DNA of 64,000 nucleotides, taken from positions 1-64,000 of the forward strand of contig JABYQR010000084.1 in the NCBI GenBank assembly GCA_022592445.1, in the 5' to 3' direction. How positions within the stretch are numbered: position 1 is the stretch's first letter; every line of letters starts with the position of its first letter. This DNA comes from Cytidiella melzeri (Eukaryota; Basidiomycota; Agaricomycetes; Polyporales; Irpicaceae). Made by a program: the position numbers and the translations under genes. The notes beneath the pieces are model-generated. The model searched no databases. It had not been told where the DNA came from and was given only the letters and a program-made list of their open reading frames with translations. Below are positions 22,153 to 33,592 of the stretch, piece by piece.

Positions 22153-23655
22153 TTACTTTTTCTTCCCTTTATAGAACTCCATGAAGGCCGCTTTGTCCTC
22201 CCAGCCCATGCCCACTCGCTTCATCTTACCGAGCTGCGCGATGAGTGCAGCGCAGCACTCCGAGAGGATGTCGTCGCTCCTCAATCCAGAGGCAAAATCA
22301 CTGGCCATGAACATTGCCGAGCTCGGGGATTCCGAAGGTGCGAGTAAACGGATGGACATCGTGAGCGGTACGAGGCCCGTTGTTAGCTTGAACACGTGAG
22401 CAAGTGGGTTCAAAGTAGACGAGGCAATAGAGTGTGACAGAGTTGGAGAAAGGTTGGTAGGTGGGTCGTATCTACGTTCAACAATTAGGAAGGTCTCTGA
22501 GGGGATAGCAGGATAGCAGGAACGGTGCGACTTACCGAACGCACATGACGAAGACTTGAAACCGCTGGACTGGGACTGGAACGCCAGCAAAGACGTCTGA
22601 AAATCGGAGCAGCCCTCGACCATTGCTTGTGGTACACTCGGGAAACACGACAACAGGTCTGTCGGCCTTGCTTCGGATTTCTTCGAGGGATGTGTATGTC
22701 GCATATTCATTAGGAGCCGTAGGAGTACGTCCCGTAGCTGATATCATTGATGTCAAATTTACCTCCCGGAAACCGAGGATTTTTGAACGCGGGGTAGATG
22801 CGCGGGTCGAGGGCGATGAGATTGCAGCGGAGCCTGTTCCTGTACGCCGCCCTGGGGTCACTGCAATAGGATCCGATTGACGTGAAGCTGTGCCTTTGGT
22901 GTTGGCGGGTTCGCACACAGGAAGCACATAGATGGGGTCAAATCTGATGCGTTCGTGTAAGAGTTCACCTTTCTAGAGAAAAGAGCATTGAGGGTTTACC
23001 GAAAGGCAAGCCATAGCAGCTCTATCCAAGAAGCCCAGTTGGAGACGATGATGTCTCCTGCTTTGGGCTGCCAGCTTTCAGTACCTTTGAAATTACGTCT
23101 TAGAGAATGACGTGTAGAAATAAGCAGGAATCAACTGTGCAAAACAAGTTCAGTGACTTACCTTTTTTTGCGAGTGACAACTTCGACCGGTATCCACCAT
23201 AGGCCCAGAAGTAGCAGGACCAGACGCGATAACAGCGCGGTAAACGCATACGACAACAATCGATGCAGTGGGGCAACTGGAACCTAGTTTGAAGAGGAAG
23301 TTCAAGAGATTTGAAGAGCAGCATTGCGTGCAAAACGAACCACGACAGTCAAAATACCTTTCACTACGATTGCATAGAGTAGAGCTAGGACTGCGATAGT
23401 AGCAGTCCGTATCAGCGCTGCGAGGCATCCTAGAGGCAAGAACACACTCGCGAGTGCATCAGACCCCAGCGCAGGAACTGGAGTCAAAAATGGCTGGCAG
23501 AAGCACTTGAGTCCAGTACACATGCACATCCACGTGTACCTACAAACTCACTTGGATACCCGTCCCAGGATCCTGTTAGATGACTCGGTAAGAAAATTGT
23601 GATTTGTTACATGAAGGTTAAAAGAACACACCCGGAATGCAGAGAACTTTTCCAT
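22153..23655 (-). CDS. LOA1: LOA1/VPS66-like lysophospholipid acyltransferase
   Basis: PlsC-superfamily ER/lipid-droplet enzyme, likely acylating lysophosphatidic acid. Seven exons (23655-23632, 23572-23552, 23493-23358, 23276-23162, 23098-23000, 22943-22536, 22471-22153) give 373 residues. Start MEKFSAFRDPGTGIQPFLTP is typical of fungal LOA1. Two hydrophobic helices follow (IRTATIAVLALLYAIVV; LLSRLVLLLLGLWWI). The acceptor segment reads AGDIIVSNWASWIELLWLAF where an NHX4D box would be expected, and the later motif is VVFPECTTSNGRG (canonical FPEGT has Gly). These departures appear to be family-typical rather than mutations, but that is from memory. One exon is 21 nt. Divergent from an F-box gene. 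Confidence 0.8.
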
Positions 23656-24091
23656 CGCTGGACGACGTAGGAACTTGTGAAGAATGAGCTTTAGCCGCTG
23701 TGGGGATGAACGCCTCCTATGGAGAAATTCCAGAAAGGCAATTCTTGTCATGAATCGTGATGCCAGCAGCCTCACCTCCTCCTCCCCACTGGCCCTCTTC
23801 CACACACGCGGTACGTGCACCAGTCTGAGAGCATTGCTGTGCTCCCATAGTGACCTTGAAAGTTGCAGAGGATTGGGATAACATGCGTTCGACTGCGAAC
23901 TCATGGATGGAGAACGCGACTTCAGTGGACGCAATCCTTCAGTCCGTTAACGGTCTATTGGACTTATTGTCGCATTTCGTGTGCGGTGGAACAAAGTACG
24001 GAAAGTAAGCGAAACCCTTAATACTGCAAGTTCCTCTTGGTTGCTAAAGACAAGTGCTACATACAGTTTCACACTGGATCTAACGGACAGT
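23656..24091. other. divergent spacer, LOA1-like / F-box gene
   Basis: About 436 bases. An ATG at 23883 opens 40 codons ending at a GTAAGC donor, which could be an upstream exon of the F-box gene, but the only in-phase acceptor is too close (26 nt). Otherwise no gene. Confidence 0.35.
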
Positions 24092-25841
24092 ATGGTGCAG
24101 ATGATCGTCTCTGCCCATAAGGAGATATCTGACGCATGTTTCTGCACAACAGCTTGCTGTAATGGAAGAGAAGTTGGCTCTCGCAGGCTCATACATTCGC
24201 ACCATACGCAACTCTCGCACCCCGATTTGTTCTCTCCCCGCGGACATCCTTAGCGACATCTTCGTGTTCACCCAAACACCAGCAGCTCAATTCATGCCCA
24301 CATCACCCCGTCTCAGGTTTGACAGTACACAGGCTGCAGAAAACACATGGCATCCATCTCTGGCGGCGGGCGTATGCCGCTACTGGCGAGCTGTCACCTT
24401 GTCCTTTCCATCTATATGGACAACAGTCGAAATCGGGGATATCGCTCGCGCCCCAAACGCTAACATAGAGCTCGCGATGCTTTCCCTCCGTCGATCGTAC
24501 TCCTCCACAGTAGATGTACGCGTCTGGAACGAACTACCAGACTCTGCGATCTCGTGGTTCACCGAAACTTTGGCCTCCCAGAGCGTTCGCTTCAAGGGGT
24601 TCCACTTATACGACTTCGAACATGGTGCCAAACTGTTGAATGCATTGTCAGAATGTCCTGCACCACAGCTAGAAAACTTGACGATTCAGACTTGGCCCCA
24701 GTACGACCCCCCGTGGCAACTTCCTACGCTGTTTGCTGGCATCACTCCACAACTACGGCGGCTTACTCTTCGCTACTACAGCGCTTGGCCTGGCAACAAC
24801 TTTAGCAACTTGACACACCTATGTCTGGAGCGTCAAGCTTCCCACCCGTCATCGCCACGCAAGACATCTGACTTTTTACAGTTTCTCGCATCCAGTCCTC
24901 TTCTAGAAGAGCTGGTCATAAATGTGGCAGGTCCCAATGACGATGGTCTTCTCGATTCACGAACTCCTGAACCACGGATAGAACTCCCTCGTTTGCGGAA
25001 AGTGATAATCAAGGCTAGTCCTATACCTTGTGCGGCACGTATTCTGTCACAAATACAGATTTCGCCGGAAGCACACGTACAGGTATTGCGATGCCGCGAT
25101 GGCAGCGCCTCGACGTTGTTATCGAGTGTTGCTGGCTGCAGCAACCTGACGAACATCACAAGGTTACGAATCGACTCTCTGATCCCCTCGTGGACCATGC
25201 ACGATGGGAACGATTTTCCTGAGATCCCAAAGTGTATTCGATTGACAGGTAGCGGCAAAGCGTCCGTCGACATCTTCCCTGGTGCGGACATGCATGAGGT
25301 TGCATCAAACCAATACATGGCTTCCTTAGTTGGTATGCTCACTTCCTGCAAGATTGAGGAGTTGTGGCTTGGGAAAGACGAAGTCATCATCAGAGAAGCA
25401 CTCTGGCAGCGCATATACTCCGCGATGCCTATGCTCAGGCGGCTGTACATCGGACCACATCTCGCGGGAACTAACGACAACTACCCATGCCTCTCTGCGC
25501 TTCATGTCCCGGATGAAAGCTTTGGCCTGGCATTGCCATGTCCGAACCTCCTGGAGCTCGTAATGCTCGGTACTACCCTGGACGACATGAGCCTGGCTCA
25601 GCCCGCTATCCGTCAGCTTCTGCAGGAACGGAAGCGTCGAAGCTTCCCGATATCTACCGTTAGGGTCATCACCGTCCCCGACGACTCCTTGTTCAAAATA
25701 TCCTGCACTCTTCTGCAGGAGGATGTCGCTGATTTACGCCAGCTGGTGGACAATGTAACGGTGTGCGAGGTAAAAGCGAGTCGATATCCGAATATGAAGG
25801 GATTAAGCGAAGCCCAACTACCTGGAGAGAAATTGTATTAA
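24092..25841 (+). CDS. F-box protein with LRR-like C-terminus
   Basis: Member of the large Agaricomycete F-box family, presumed SCF substrate receptor; substrate unknown. From the ATG at 24162 a single frame encodes 559 residues. An upstream exon 24092-24106 (MVQMI) joined over a 46-nt intron (24107-24152, with CTGAC branch) extends it naturally to LAVMEEKLALAGSYIRTIRN, the coiled segment that precedes these F-boxes. The F-box core is RTPICSLPADILSDIFVFT followed by AAGVCRYWRAVTLSFPSIW. Later Leu-rich stretches (ENLTIQTW, LRRLTLRYY, LLEELVINV) look like irregular LRRs. The 5' end remains uncertain, possibly with more upstream exon. Confidence 0.75.
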
Positions 25842-26052
25842 ACGCTGCTTTGTTGACATCTATGATATGCTTTCAGGACTACTTTGGACGTCGCCTTGTA
25901 GTAGCGTGCTTCTAGATACGTTGGAAAAAATTGTCATCCACATTTATTTCCTTCGTGGATGAAGGATCGATGGAGGGTGAACTCGTCAATAGTCTTGAAT
26001 TCTAAACGAAATTTACACGACTGAAATTTACATAATGAGCAATACAAATTTT

Positions 26053-29000
26053 CTACGCTGAGACAATTTTCTCAATATTGTCAACAGAGCCCAAAAGTGT
26101 GCTGACAGCAGATGCACGACGGGGATCAAGCAACTTTGCAGGCCAACCAACGTATACACCACCAGCTTCGGCCACATCGCCTGATGGTAGAAGAGCATGC
26201 TCCATCAACATGCTGTAATCCTCCATCTGAGCTCCCGACAAAAGACGTGAGCCAGTGCGCATGGCGCTGCCCATGGCTATATTCAGCCTGTTCAAAGCGA
26301 ACATCCCACGAGAGTTGATGTGAGCGACGACGGAGCAATCATCCAAAGACACTCGGTCGCCGAGTTCTACGAGATCGGGCTCTGTCATGAGCCCAACACG
26401 TCCTCCTGCCCAGATGCAGACGTTCTTTCCAATTTTGGCACCTATGGCACGATAGAACCTAGAAGACAAAGCTGTAAGCATCAACAACTAGGTGAGGTGA
26501 CGGAACTGTGACTCACCAGACAATGTACGCTGAGCCTGTCAATGTGCCAAGCACGCCTCCATTACCGTGACCTCGGTATAGAGGTTTAGACAAGCTCAAG
26601 TGTAACTGCCATCGTTGACCTGCACAAAATCAGCACACGCACTACGGATGAATGACATAGGTACACACAGTAAGAGCTCTTGTCCCACGGGCAACTACCT
26701 TCCTTGCGTCGCCTGATGACTATCCACTTCCAGGCAATCACCCATGCGAGTGAAATGACCGACTGGATAGTAAGTAGAATAACGAAGGCAGAGGCGATAA
26801 GACCGTAAGTGGTGGCTGGCCTATACCAGGTAGCCGCAAACAGGTTAAGAGACGGAAGGTGGATGTAGAATTGCCTGAGAATCTGTGAGGCAGCAACGGC
26901 AGCCAGTGACCACCATGCCGCTGAAAGGCACGAGATGAGAATATTGATAAGGACCAACAGCGGATAGGGGAAGACGAAGTACGTCGCTTCGCGCTTGTAG
27001 AAGGCTCGGCCAAAAGGTGTGATAGTGTCTTCATCGAGTTCGACCCCCAAGCCCTTCGAGAACCTACTACGGAGTAAGATTCGAGAAGAATAAAAAGCTC
27101 AAGAGACTTACATAGCGGCTTCGCCACCATCATTACCCATCCACGTTGAGCCATCTTCATATACACCTCCTCGCTTGCCTAGTGAACCTGAGCCCATGAC
27201 ACAGCGCTTTCCAACATGAGTCCCAGGAAGGAGCACCACGCGGTCCGCAATCATTGCACCATTGCCGACGGTGATTTTGGCGGTGCCGATATTGTCGGTG
27301 GTGAAGATCTCGGACCGGGAGCCAAAGACAACGTCGTCACCAATTTCAAGCAGCTCCGGATCGGGACAGTAAATGCCAGAACCAGGCCAGTACACTCGCT
27401 TGCCAATCTTTGCTCCCATCAGGCGGAAAATGATCTTCAAAGGTGAATACAATGTAAGATTAGAAGGACGATAAGTCGGTAGTGACTCACCGATGTCATC
27501 TCGTAATGGGTACCCAAAACGTCGAAGGCATGACGCAGGGTATACTGAGAGAGTAAAGCACCATTGATGAAACGTCGAAGTAACGTCAGCTGCGTGACGT
27601 CTTCAGATAGGCCTTCCTTGTTCAGACCCATAAGACGCTTGATAATAATACCGCAGGCGACTTGCACGAGAGGAGTTGCCACAACCCGCAGCATGCGCGC
27701 CAAAATGTGGAATCCAACACGGGTAGGATTGGCGAACCAGTTGAGGACAGCCTCGACGGAGTTGAGCCCTGCCTCTGAAATACTTGTGTCGGCAATCATA
27801 CCTGCTAAGGCTGCTAACCAGGGGATGTAGGATATGAACGTAACGACCACGATTATTGGCATTGCAACGAAAGTCCGAAGGAAAAAATTCGGCTGCTGGA
27901 AGACCGTGCGATTGTAGCCGACAAAGTGCTCTGGAGATGGCTGCTCGTGAGATGATGCATGTGGACCAAATACGGTGTTCTCTGGAATGGTGGCACCAGG
28001 TGCAATTTGGGTGTAAGTGTTAATGCTAGCGTTTCGGCCAATGACAATGGGAGCGAGTCGGAAACAGCTATCACGCTCAACGCAGAAACCACGAACCACC
28101 GCTTTGTCGATACGACAACCATCCTCTAGCGTCAATAGGTCGTATTCGCCCAAGGCGGCCGTATTGGCGATGGAAACGTCCTTTCCAACCCGAGCTCCAA
28201 GCAGGCGACAATAGAGCACGAGACCCTTGGGATGGATCGCGAAGATACCTCGACCCGCAGTTCGTAATGACACATTGACAATCCACCAGCGAAGGTAGTA
28301 GACACTCCACCTGATCGACGAATCAGAACCGCAAAATCGCGAAGATTATAAAAACTCACATCTCATACTGCCCAGGTTTATATTTGCCTATGACGGCCCA
28401 TTTGAAAATAATCGCAGCGACAGGGCAAATAACGCGAGAAGTGAGACGCGCCGCGGAGATGGATGTAATCAGGGCGACGGCTCTAGACCAGTAACTAGAA
28501 TCCAGATATTTGGTGAGGAAGGCCAAAAACAACAGGATAACACTCCCTAATTCTATTGTTAGTTAAGAGATCATCTTGATAGACGAAGCACACCTACAAT
28601 TCCACGCCGCTTTGAGAGGATAGAAGAAGAGGGTGGGCAAGGCCTGCACGATCAGGCAAAGCGGATGCGACTGATCTCGAGCTGTGCGAGTCTCTTCTGG
28701 ACGGAAGGCTTCGCCGAAAAGAGGCTTTTCGGTGTAACCCTTGCCTGACGAATCTTGCTCTCGCTCAGAGGCCTCGGCCATAAACTGGTTGACCTCAGTG
28801 TCGATCAATGTTGCAAGACCATTGATGGTGCTATTGGTGAACAGATCCGAAACCTTTAGCGATGCGCCTGTCTCTTTCCGTATCGAATAGGATAGTCGGC
28901 CAAGCAGAAGAGAGTTGCCGCCAAGAAGGAAAAAGTCAGAATCGCCAGCGATCATGGCAGCATCCTTCTGGAGCAAATTTGCGACGATATCTCGCACCAC

Positions 29001-31222
29001 GAGGGCCCTTGCAGACATCTTCGAGGCGTTTTGGACTTTGATTTGCTCCTCCATAGATTCGAAGTCTGGAAGACCATTGGATGTGGGAAAAGGTTTGTTG
29101 AACATGTAAACGGAGTTGGGAATCGCATAGCCCGGCAAAACCGACTTGAGCTCAGCCTTGACAACCTCTGATGTGACATTGGGGTCTTCCGCGTAGACGA
29201 AAGCGTCCAAAGTGCCATCCTCCTGCTGTCGCGTGGCTATATCTTTGACGTCGTCGATGTTCCGAAGAGCACGGTCGGTATCATCGACATTCAGAGTTAC
29301 ACGTGAGCACGGGATGGGCTCCGAAAGCGGTACGTTCTTATCTGGCGCTCTTGCTTCATAATGTCGCTGGATAATGGGCACGGCATCCGTCAACTGTCCG
29401 AGGCCAAGTCGAGGACCCAATTTTATACGAAGTGGTTTGCCAGCGCTGTTCTTGGGAAGGTCGTCCATATATACGACAAGGAATGGCCACTTCGAGGGGT
29501 GCAACTGATCCTTCAAAGCGTCTTGAAGGTCTGCAAGACCGATTCGAGGGTGTTCCGGTGAAGGAACAATCACGATGCCTATAGCCTCCTGAAGCACGTC
29601 GTGATCTACCGAGAAAGCTATTGTGCCCTTCACGCGTTCCTTCGCGACCACTAGAACCGCTTCCTCAATCTCAAAAGGTGAGATGACCTCACCACCACGG
29701 TTGATGATCTCCTTAGACCGGCCCGTGATGAAAAGATACCCGTCCGCATCCATGTTGCCGCAATCTCCGGAATCAAACCAGCCCTCACTAGAAAAAGCTG
29801 AGGTGTCCAAAGGGACGTCTATTTTGTTGACCTTCTCATAGCCTATGAACGTAGGCAGCCCGCGGACACATACCGCGCCTGTCTGACCGCGAGGAAGTTC
29901 TCTCTCAAGGTTGAGCGGATCGCGAATAGAGAGATATGGCCCACATGCGATGCCTGAGCATCCAGGACGATCAAGTTTGTACGTCGTGGGAGGGCTTGCG
30001 ATGGGCATGCATTCCTAAGAGGATATCAACGATGAACAGTACCTGAATGTAGTGGCGACAAAACCTACAGTAGACCCATATGAAGGCAAGATAGTGGCTC
30101 CAAATGTGTTCTTCAGTTCCTCTGCGAGAACAGGAAGTAAACCACCCGCGGCGTTACAAATTAGCCGGTACTTCGTGTCACGAGACGGAACCAGGGAGTC
30201 GGGTCGAGAATTGAGGATAGCCTGATGCATAGTAGGTGCAGCGTAGTACCTGCGGGGACAGGTCAGTAAAATTTACCTGAACTCGTGACCAACTCACCAT
30301 GTCGAGCCAAGTTCAGTGGAGAGAGACCAAAACGCTGCTGCATCGAAACCGGCACACATGATGGCACTTCCGCCAGAAAGCATGGGCGCAAATAGGTTGC
30401 GGACAATCCCTCCCACGTGAAACAGCGGCATCATATTCACTGACAAATATCAGTATAATGTGTCTGCAGAACATGAGGGTACTTACTATTCACGTCCTCC
30501 TCCTTCAGATCCCATGAGGAGATGACAGCGCACGTGCCGACAATGAGAGAGCGAAGTGTATATGGCACAACTTTCTTCTTTCCGCTGGTACCAGACGTAT
30601 GAAGTACGAGGGACTGGTCTTCGAGACCGTGCAGTTGTGAAGGCTGAGGGTCGTCGGAAACATCACCCAATGTGATATCATCCGGGAAGTCAAGGAGCGA
30701 CATATCGAAAAGGCCGGTAGGACCGGTCGACCTCGCCTCCAATAAGACGATCTCACATCCAAGTTTCTCTTGCATATTTCTCAGCTCCAACCGATCTACG
30801 TTTTCACTGGTAGAGATGACGGCCTTCGCCCCGAGTCGTTCTGCGTCCTCAAACAGTTCGGCTGCCGTACATGTGGCGTTCACTGGCGCTGTGGTGTGGT
30901 AACTGGCCAAAGCAAGCAAGGCCAGCGCATTTTCTGGGGTGGTGGGAAGTACTACCATGATGCGGTCGTTCGGTCCTAGTCGCTTGCGTGATGTAGATGC
31001 GGGGAATACGAATGTTGACACAAATTCACGTATTTGTTTATGAGTGAGAGGGGTGCGCATGGTGTTGGGTGAATAGAGAGCTGGTTTGGTGGTACTGGCG
31101 AAACAGTCAAAGAAAGTCTTGACCTGGCCATTGTCGGTGACGTGCTTTGCGAGTGAGTCACCCAGAGAAACGTTGCTCGGAGGCTCTGGGAGAGAATTGA
31201 CGAATGCTAGAGGGATAGACAT
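26053..31222 (-). CDS. NRPS-like A-T-(membrane/beta-helix) protein, Pls-like architecture
   Basis: Ten exons (31222-30487, 30439-30298, 30249-30069, 30014-28598, 28546-28360, 28310-27491, 27434-27112, 27063-26669, 26619-26517, 26458-26053) give about 1,569 residues. N-terminal adenylation domain: VLHTSGTSGKKKVVP, PLFHVGG, SYGSTECMPIAS, WFDSGD, FITGRSKEIINRGGE and catalytic Lys in PKNSAGKPLRIK. A carrier domain with phosphopantetheine Ser in FFLLGGNSLLLGRLS follows. The C-terminal half has about six hydrophobic helices and three hexapeptide (LbH) domains, each opening alike: RLLGARVGKDV, RLMGAKIGKRV, RAIGAKIGKNV. No condensation or thioesterase domain. This order is that of epsilon-poly-lysine synthetase and related bacterial 'NRPS terminal domain' proteins; substrate here is unknown, and A-domain motifs lean towards acyl-CoA ligases. 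The exon-8 acceptor is a tandem TAGTAG, allowing start at 27066 or 27063. Confidence 0.88.
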
Positions 31223-32314
31223 GGCGTATTAGGTGGTGACTTGCTGGCGCAAGGGCGATGAATATATACGTAGAGAGATTACTGCCAGCTACGCGTTGGC
31301 CTAATTCGGTCTCCCGCCTCGCAATCTGTCAGCCCAGAACTGAGAAGAACTTTGAGTGGGGTAGGGTAAACCTATTGATTCCGTAATTAACGGGTGCGAG
31401 AGGAGTGTGTCAACTCTGGAACTGTCGACGCTCTCCTCTCGTGTCTCCTTTTATATGCGGATGTTCGAGCCCCCATAACTTACCAGAAGTATATATGAAT
31501 AAAGACGGTTGTCACACACCGTTGGTAGCCTCGTCGAGGACTTTGGAGACGTTTGCAGCTCGAAACCGAACATGAACGTATACTCCAATGGGTCCACAAA
31601 GCACCGTCGGATGCAAGATTTTCGACGGTGCCTGGTGTAACGCCGGACACACGACACTAGCTTCCTTTCTTGGATATCCGAGGTGGCAGAAGATGTCACA
31701 CAGTCACGTCAAGTCATAGCATGCTGTGATGCGGACCCGATGTGCAGAACGTGGTTTAAGGCGTGCATCGAGCCACCTCTGGCACGGTGATAGCTCTAAG
31801 CCTGCTCAAGAGAGCATTGAAGCCGGTGGAAGCTGGACATGTCGACCAGGAAGCTGCAGGAAGCTGGGAGCGCAGATCGAGAAAATTGTCGCCAACTGAC
31901 TCGGAGTGTGCTGATTGCAACGAAGAGAGTTAGTATCAGTTGTTAAGCAGAATTCAGTGTGGTCTCACAAGACAAGTCGATATATGCGCATCCTATGAGC
32001 ATGCACTGTAGCAGCATGAGTCGTTTATTGCAAGGGCTCTTATGCAGAGCGTAGAGCCTACGTAGGCAGTGCAGAGCAGCCGCTGCTAATTGACCATATA
32101 CCAGCAGATGATAGCCAACTGTAATTTTTGAGACGGTGAATGCGTGTATAGTACTTAGTGAAGAAAGAATTCGCAAGGATGATCGTCACGACGAAAATGG
32201 AAAAACCCGCGTGTCAAGCGCTAGGGCCCATTAACAGCTTATCTAATATTAGCGCTGTTAGCGAGTGCGCGGTACGACGAGCTGAGCACATCAAAACCGA
32301 CGGCGACAAGAACG
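31223..32314. other. long intergenic region upstream of the NRPS-like gene and eS7
   Basis: About 1.1 kb without a supported gene. A TATA-like GAATATATACG lies near 31260-31270, just upstream of the NRPS-like start on the complementary strand. Short ORFs show no family features. Both flanking promoters belong here. Confidence 0.4.
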
Positions 32315-32463
32315 GTGAGTACAATTTTTAGGGCGAACTGCAGCTAGAGGGCGTTATCGAAGGCTCCGGAGTGATAGAGGGACTGAGAGGAGCGAAGGGA
32401 CAGGCGGAATGGGTTGGATGCATGTCCTTCACAATGGATGCTGACTGGGTCATCTTACCGTAG
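32315..32463 (+). other. RPS7: 5'UTR intron of eS7
   Basis: Donor GTGAGTAC after AAGAACG and acceptor TTACCGTAG just before the leader that carries the eS7 start codon define a 149-nt intron, long compared with others here. Leader introns are common in fungal ribosomal protein genes. Confidence 0.5.
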
Positions 32464-32478
32464 TGCCTCAAGACCGAA

Positions 32479-33184
32479 ATGTCCCTCCAGCACAAGATAT
32501 TCCGTACCGCGAACGCGCCCTCAACGGCTCCCGACGAGACCGAAACCAGCGTTGCTCAGGCCTTGATCGACCTTGAAAATAACGTTCCAGAGCTCAAGAC
32601 AGAGCTCCGTCCCCTCCAAATCTCTGCTGCTCGTGAGGTCGATGTCCGAGGCGGCAAGAAGGCAATTGTCATTTTTGTCCCCGTCCCCCAAGTGAAGGCT
32701 TTCCAGAAGGTTCAGCAAAGGTGCGGTCTGCCAACCTTTCGTTGTGTAGAGAACGCATCGTGACTGTCTCGCAATCAGGCTAACCAGGGAGCTGGAAAAG
32801 AAGTTCTCAGACCGCCATGTAGTTTTCGTTGGCCAGCGCAGAATGTTGCGCAAGCCCACCCGTACCTCCCGTGTGCAGCAGAAGCGCCCCCGCAGTCGCA
32901 CCCTTACCAATGTTCACGACAAAATCCTCGAGGACCTTGTTCAACCTGGTGAAATTGTCGGAAAGAGGACGCGGGTCGCTGTCGATGGGTCAAAACTCCT
33001 CAAAGTGTACGTATGCGATCGCACTTGTATAATCCACATGACCTGATCCTCAAACGCGCTTAGTTTCCTAGACCCTAAGGACGCGACGTCACTCGAGTAC
33101 AAGCTTGACTCTTTCTCGTCTGTGTACCGCCGGCTGACAGGGAAGGACGTTGTGTTCGAGTTCCCCGTGGCTACGCAGGAGTAG
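32479..33184 (+). CDS. RPS7: 40S ribosomal protein eS7
   Basis: Structural protein of the small ribosomal subunit. Exons 32479-32720, 32779-33006, 33064-33184 give 196 residues. Recognised by [20 protein letters not shown] spanning the first junction, [18 protein letters not shown], the basic stretch [20 protein letters not shown], and the C-terminal [14 protein letters not shown]. Start [20 protein letters not shown] fits fungal eS7. The second intron begins inside the Val codon of LLKVFLDPKDA. A leader intron precedes the start codon. Confidence 0.96.
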
Positions 33185-33508
33185 GCGTTCCTCCCTCGCC
33201 AATTCTCATAGGGTTGTTCATGTCATGTAGTCTTATTGCTTTCGCACCATGCAAATTGCATGATTCATACATGTTACGGCACACGAACTCTACTTGTTGT
33301 GTGGCTGACATGCTCCGGCGAGATAACAAGCTTTTATGCGCCTCCGAGTCTCTCACAGTGATTGCAACTGCGGAACTTGATCCGCACTTGCATGCTGCAT
33401 GTTTCAGTATGGACCTGACTGGCGCCGGCTGTCCGGAACGTCGCTGCCGATTGTGGAAGCTTTTCCTAAAGTAGCGCACGTGGTTCGGATAGTCGAGTGT
33501 CGGCGTCT
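33185..33508. other. spacer between eS7 and Rab gene
   Basis: About 324 bases; no gene recognised. Holds the eS7 3' flank and the Rab promoter. Confidence 0.4.
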
Positions 33509-33592
33509 ATGTATGACTTTGGCCACTTCTCCTTCGTTCCTCCTTCATCTCCTCCCCGCCCTCGCGGCCGCCGCCCTCAACGCACAGGTTTG

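Noticed and set aside
32315..32463. Possible C/D snoRNA in the eS7 leader intron
   Set aside because: CTGA-like boxes occur, but no proper RTGATGA C box or terminal stem is seen.
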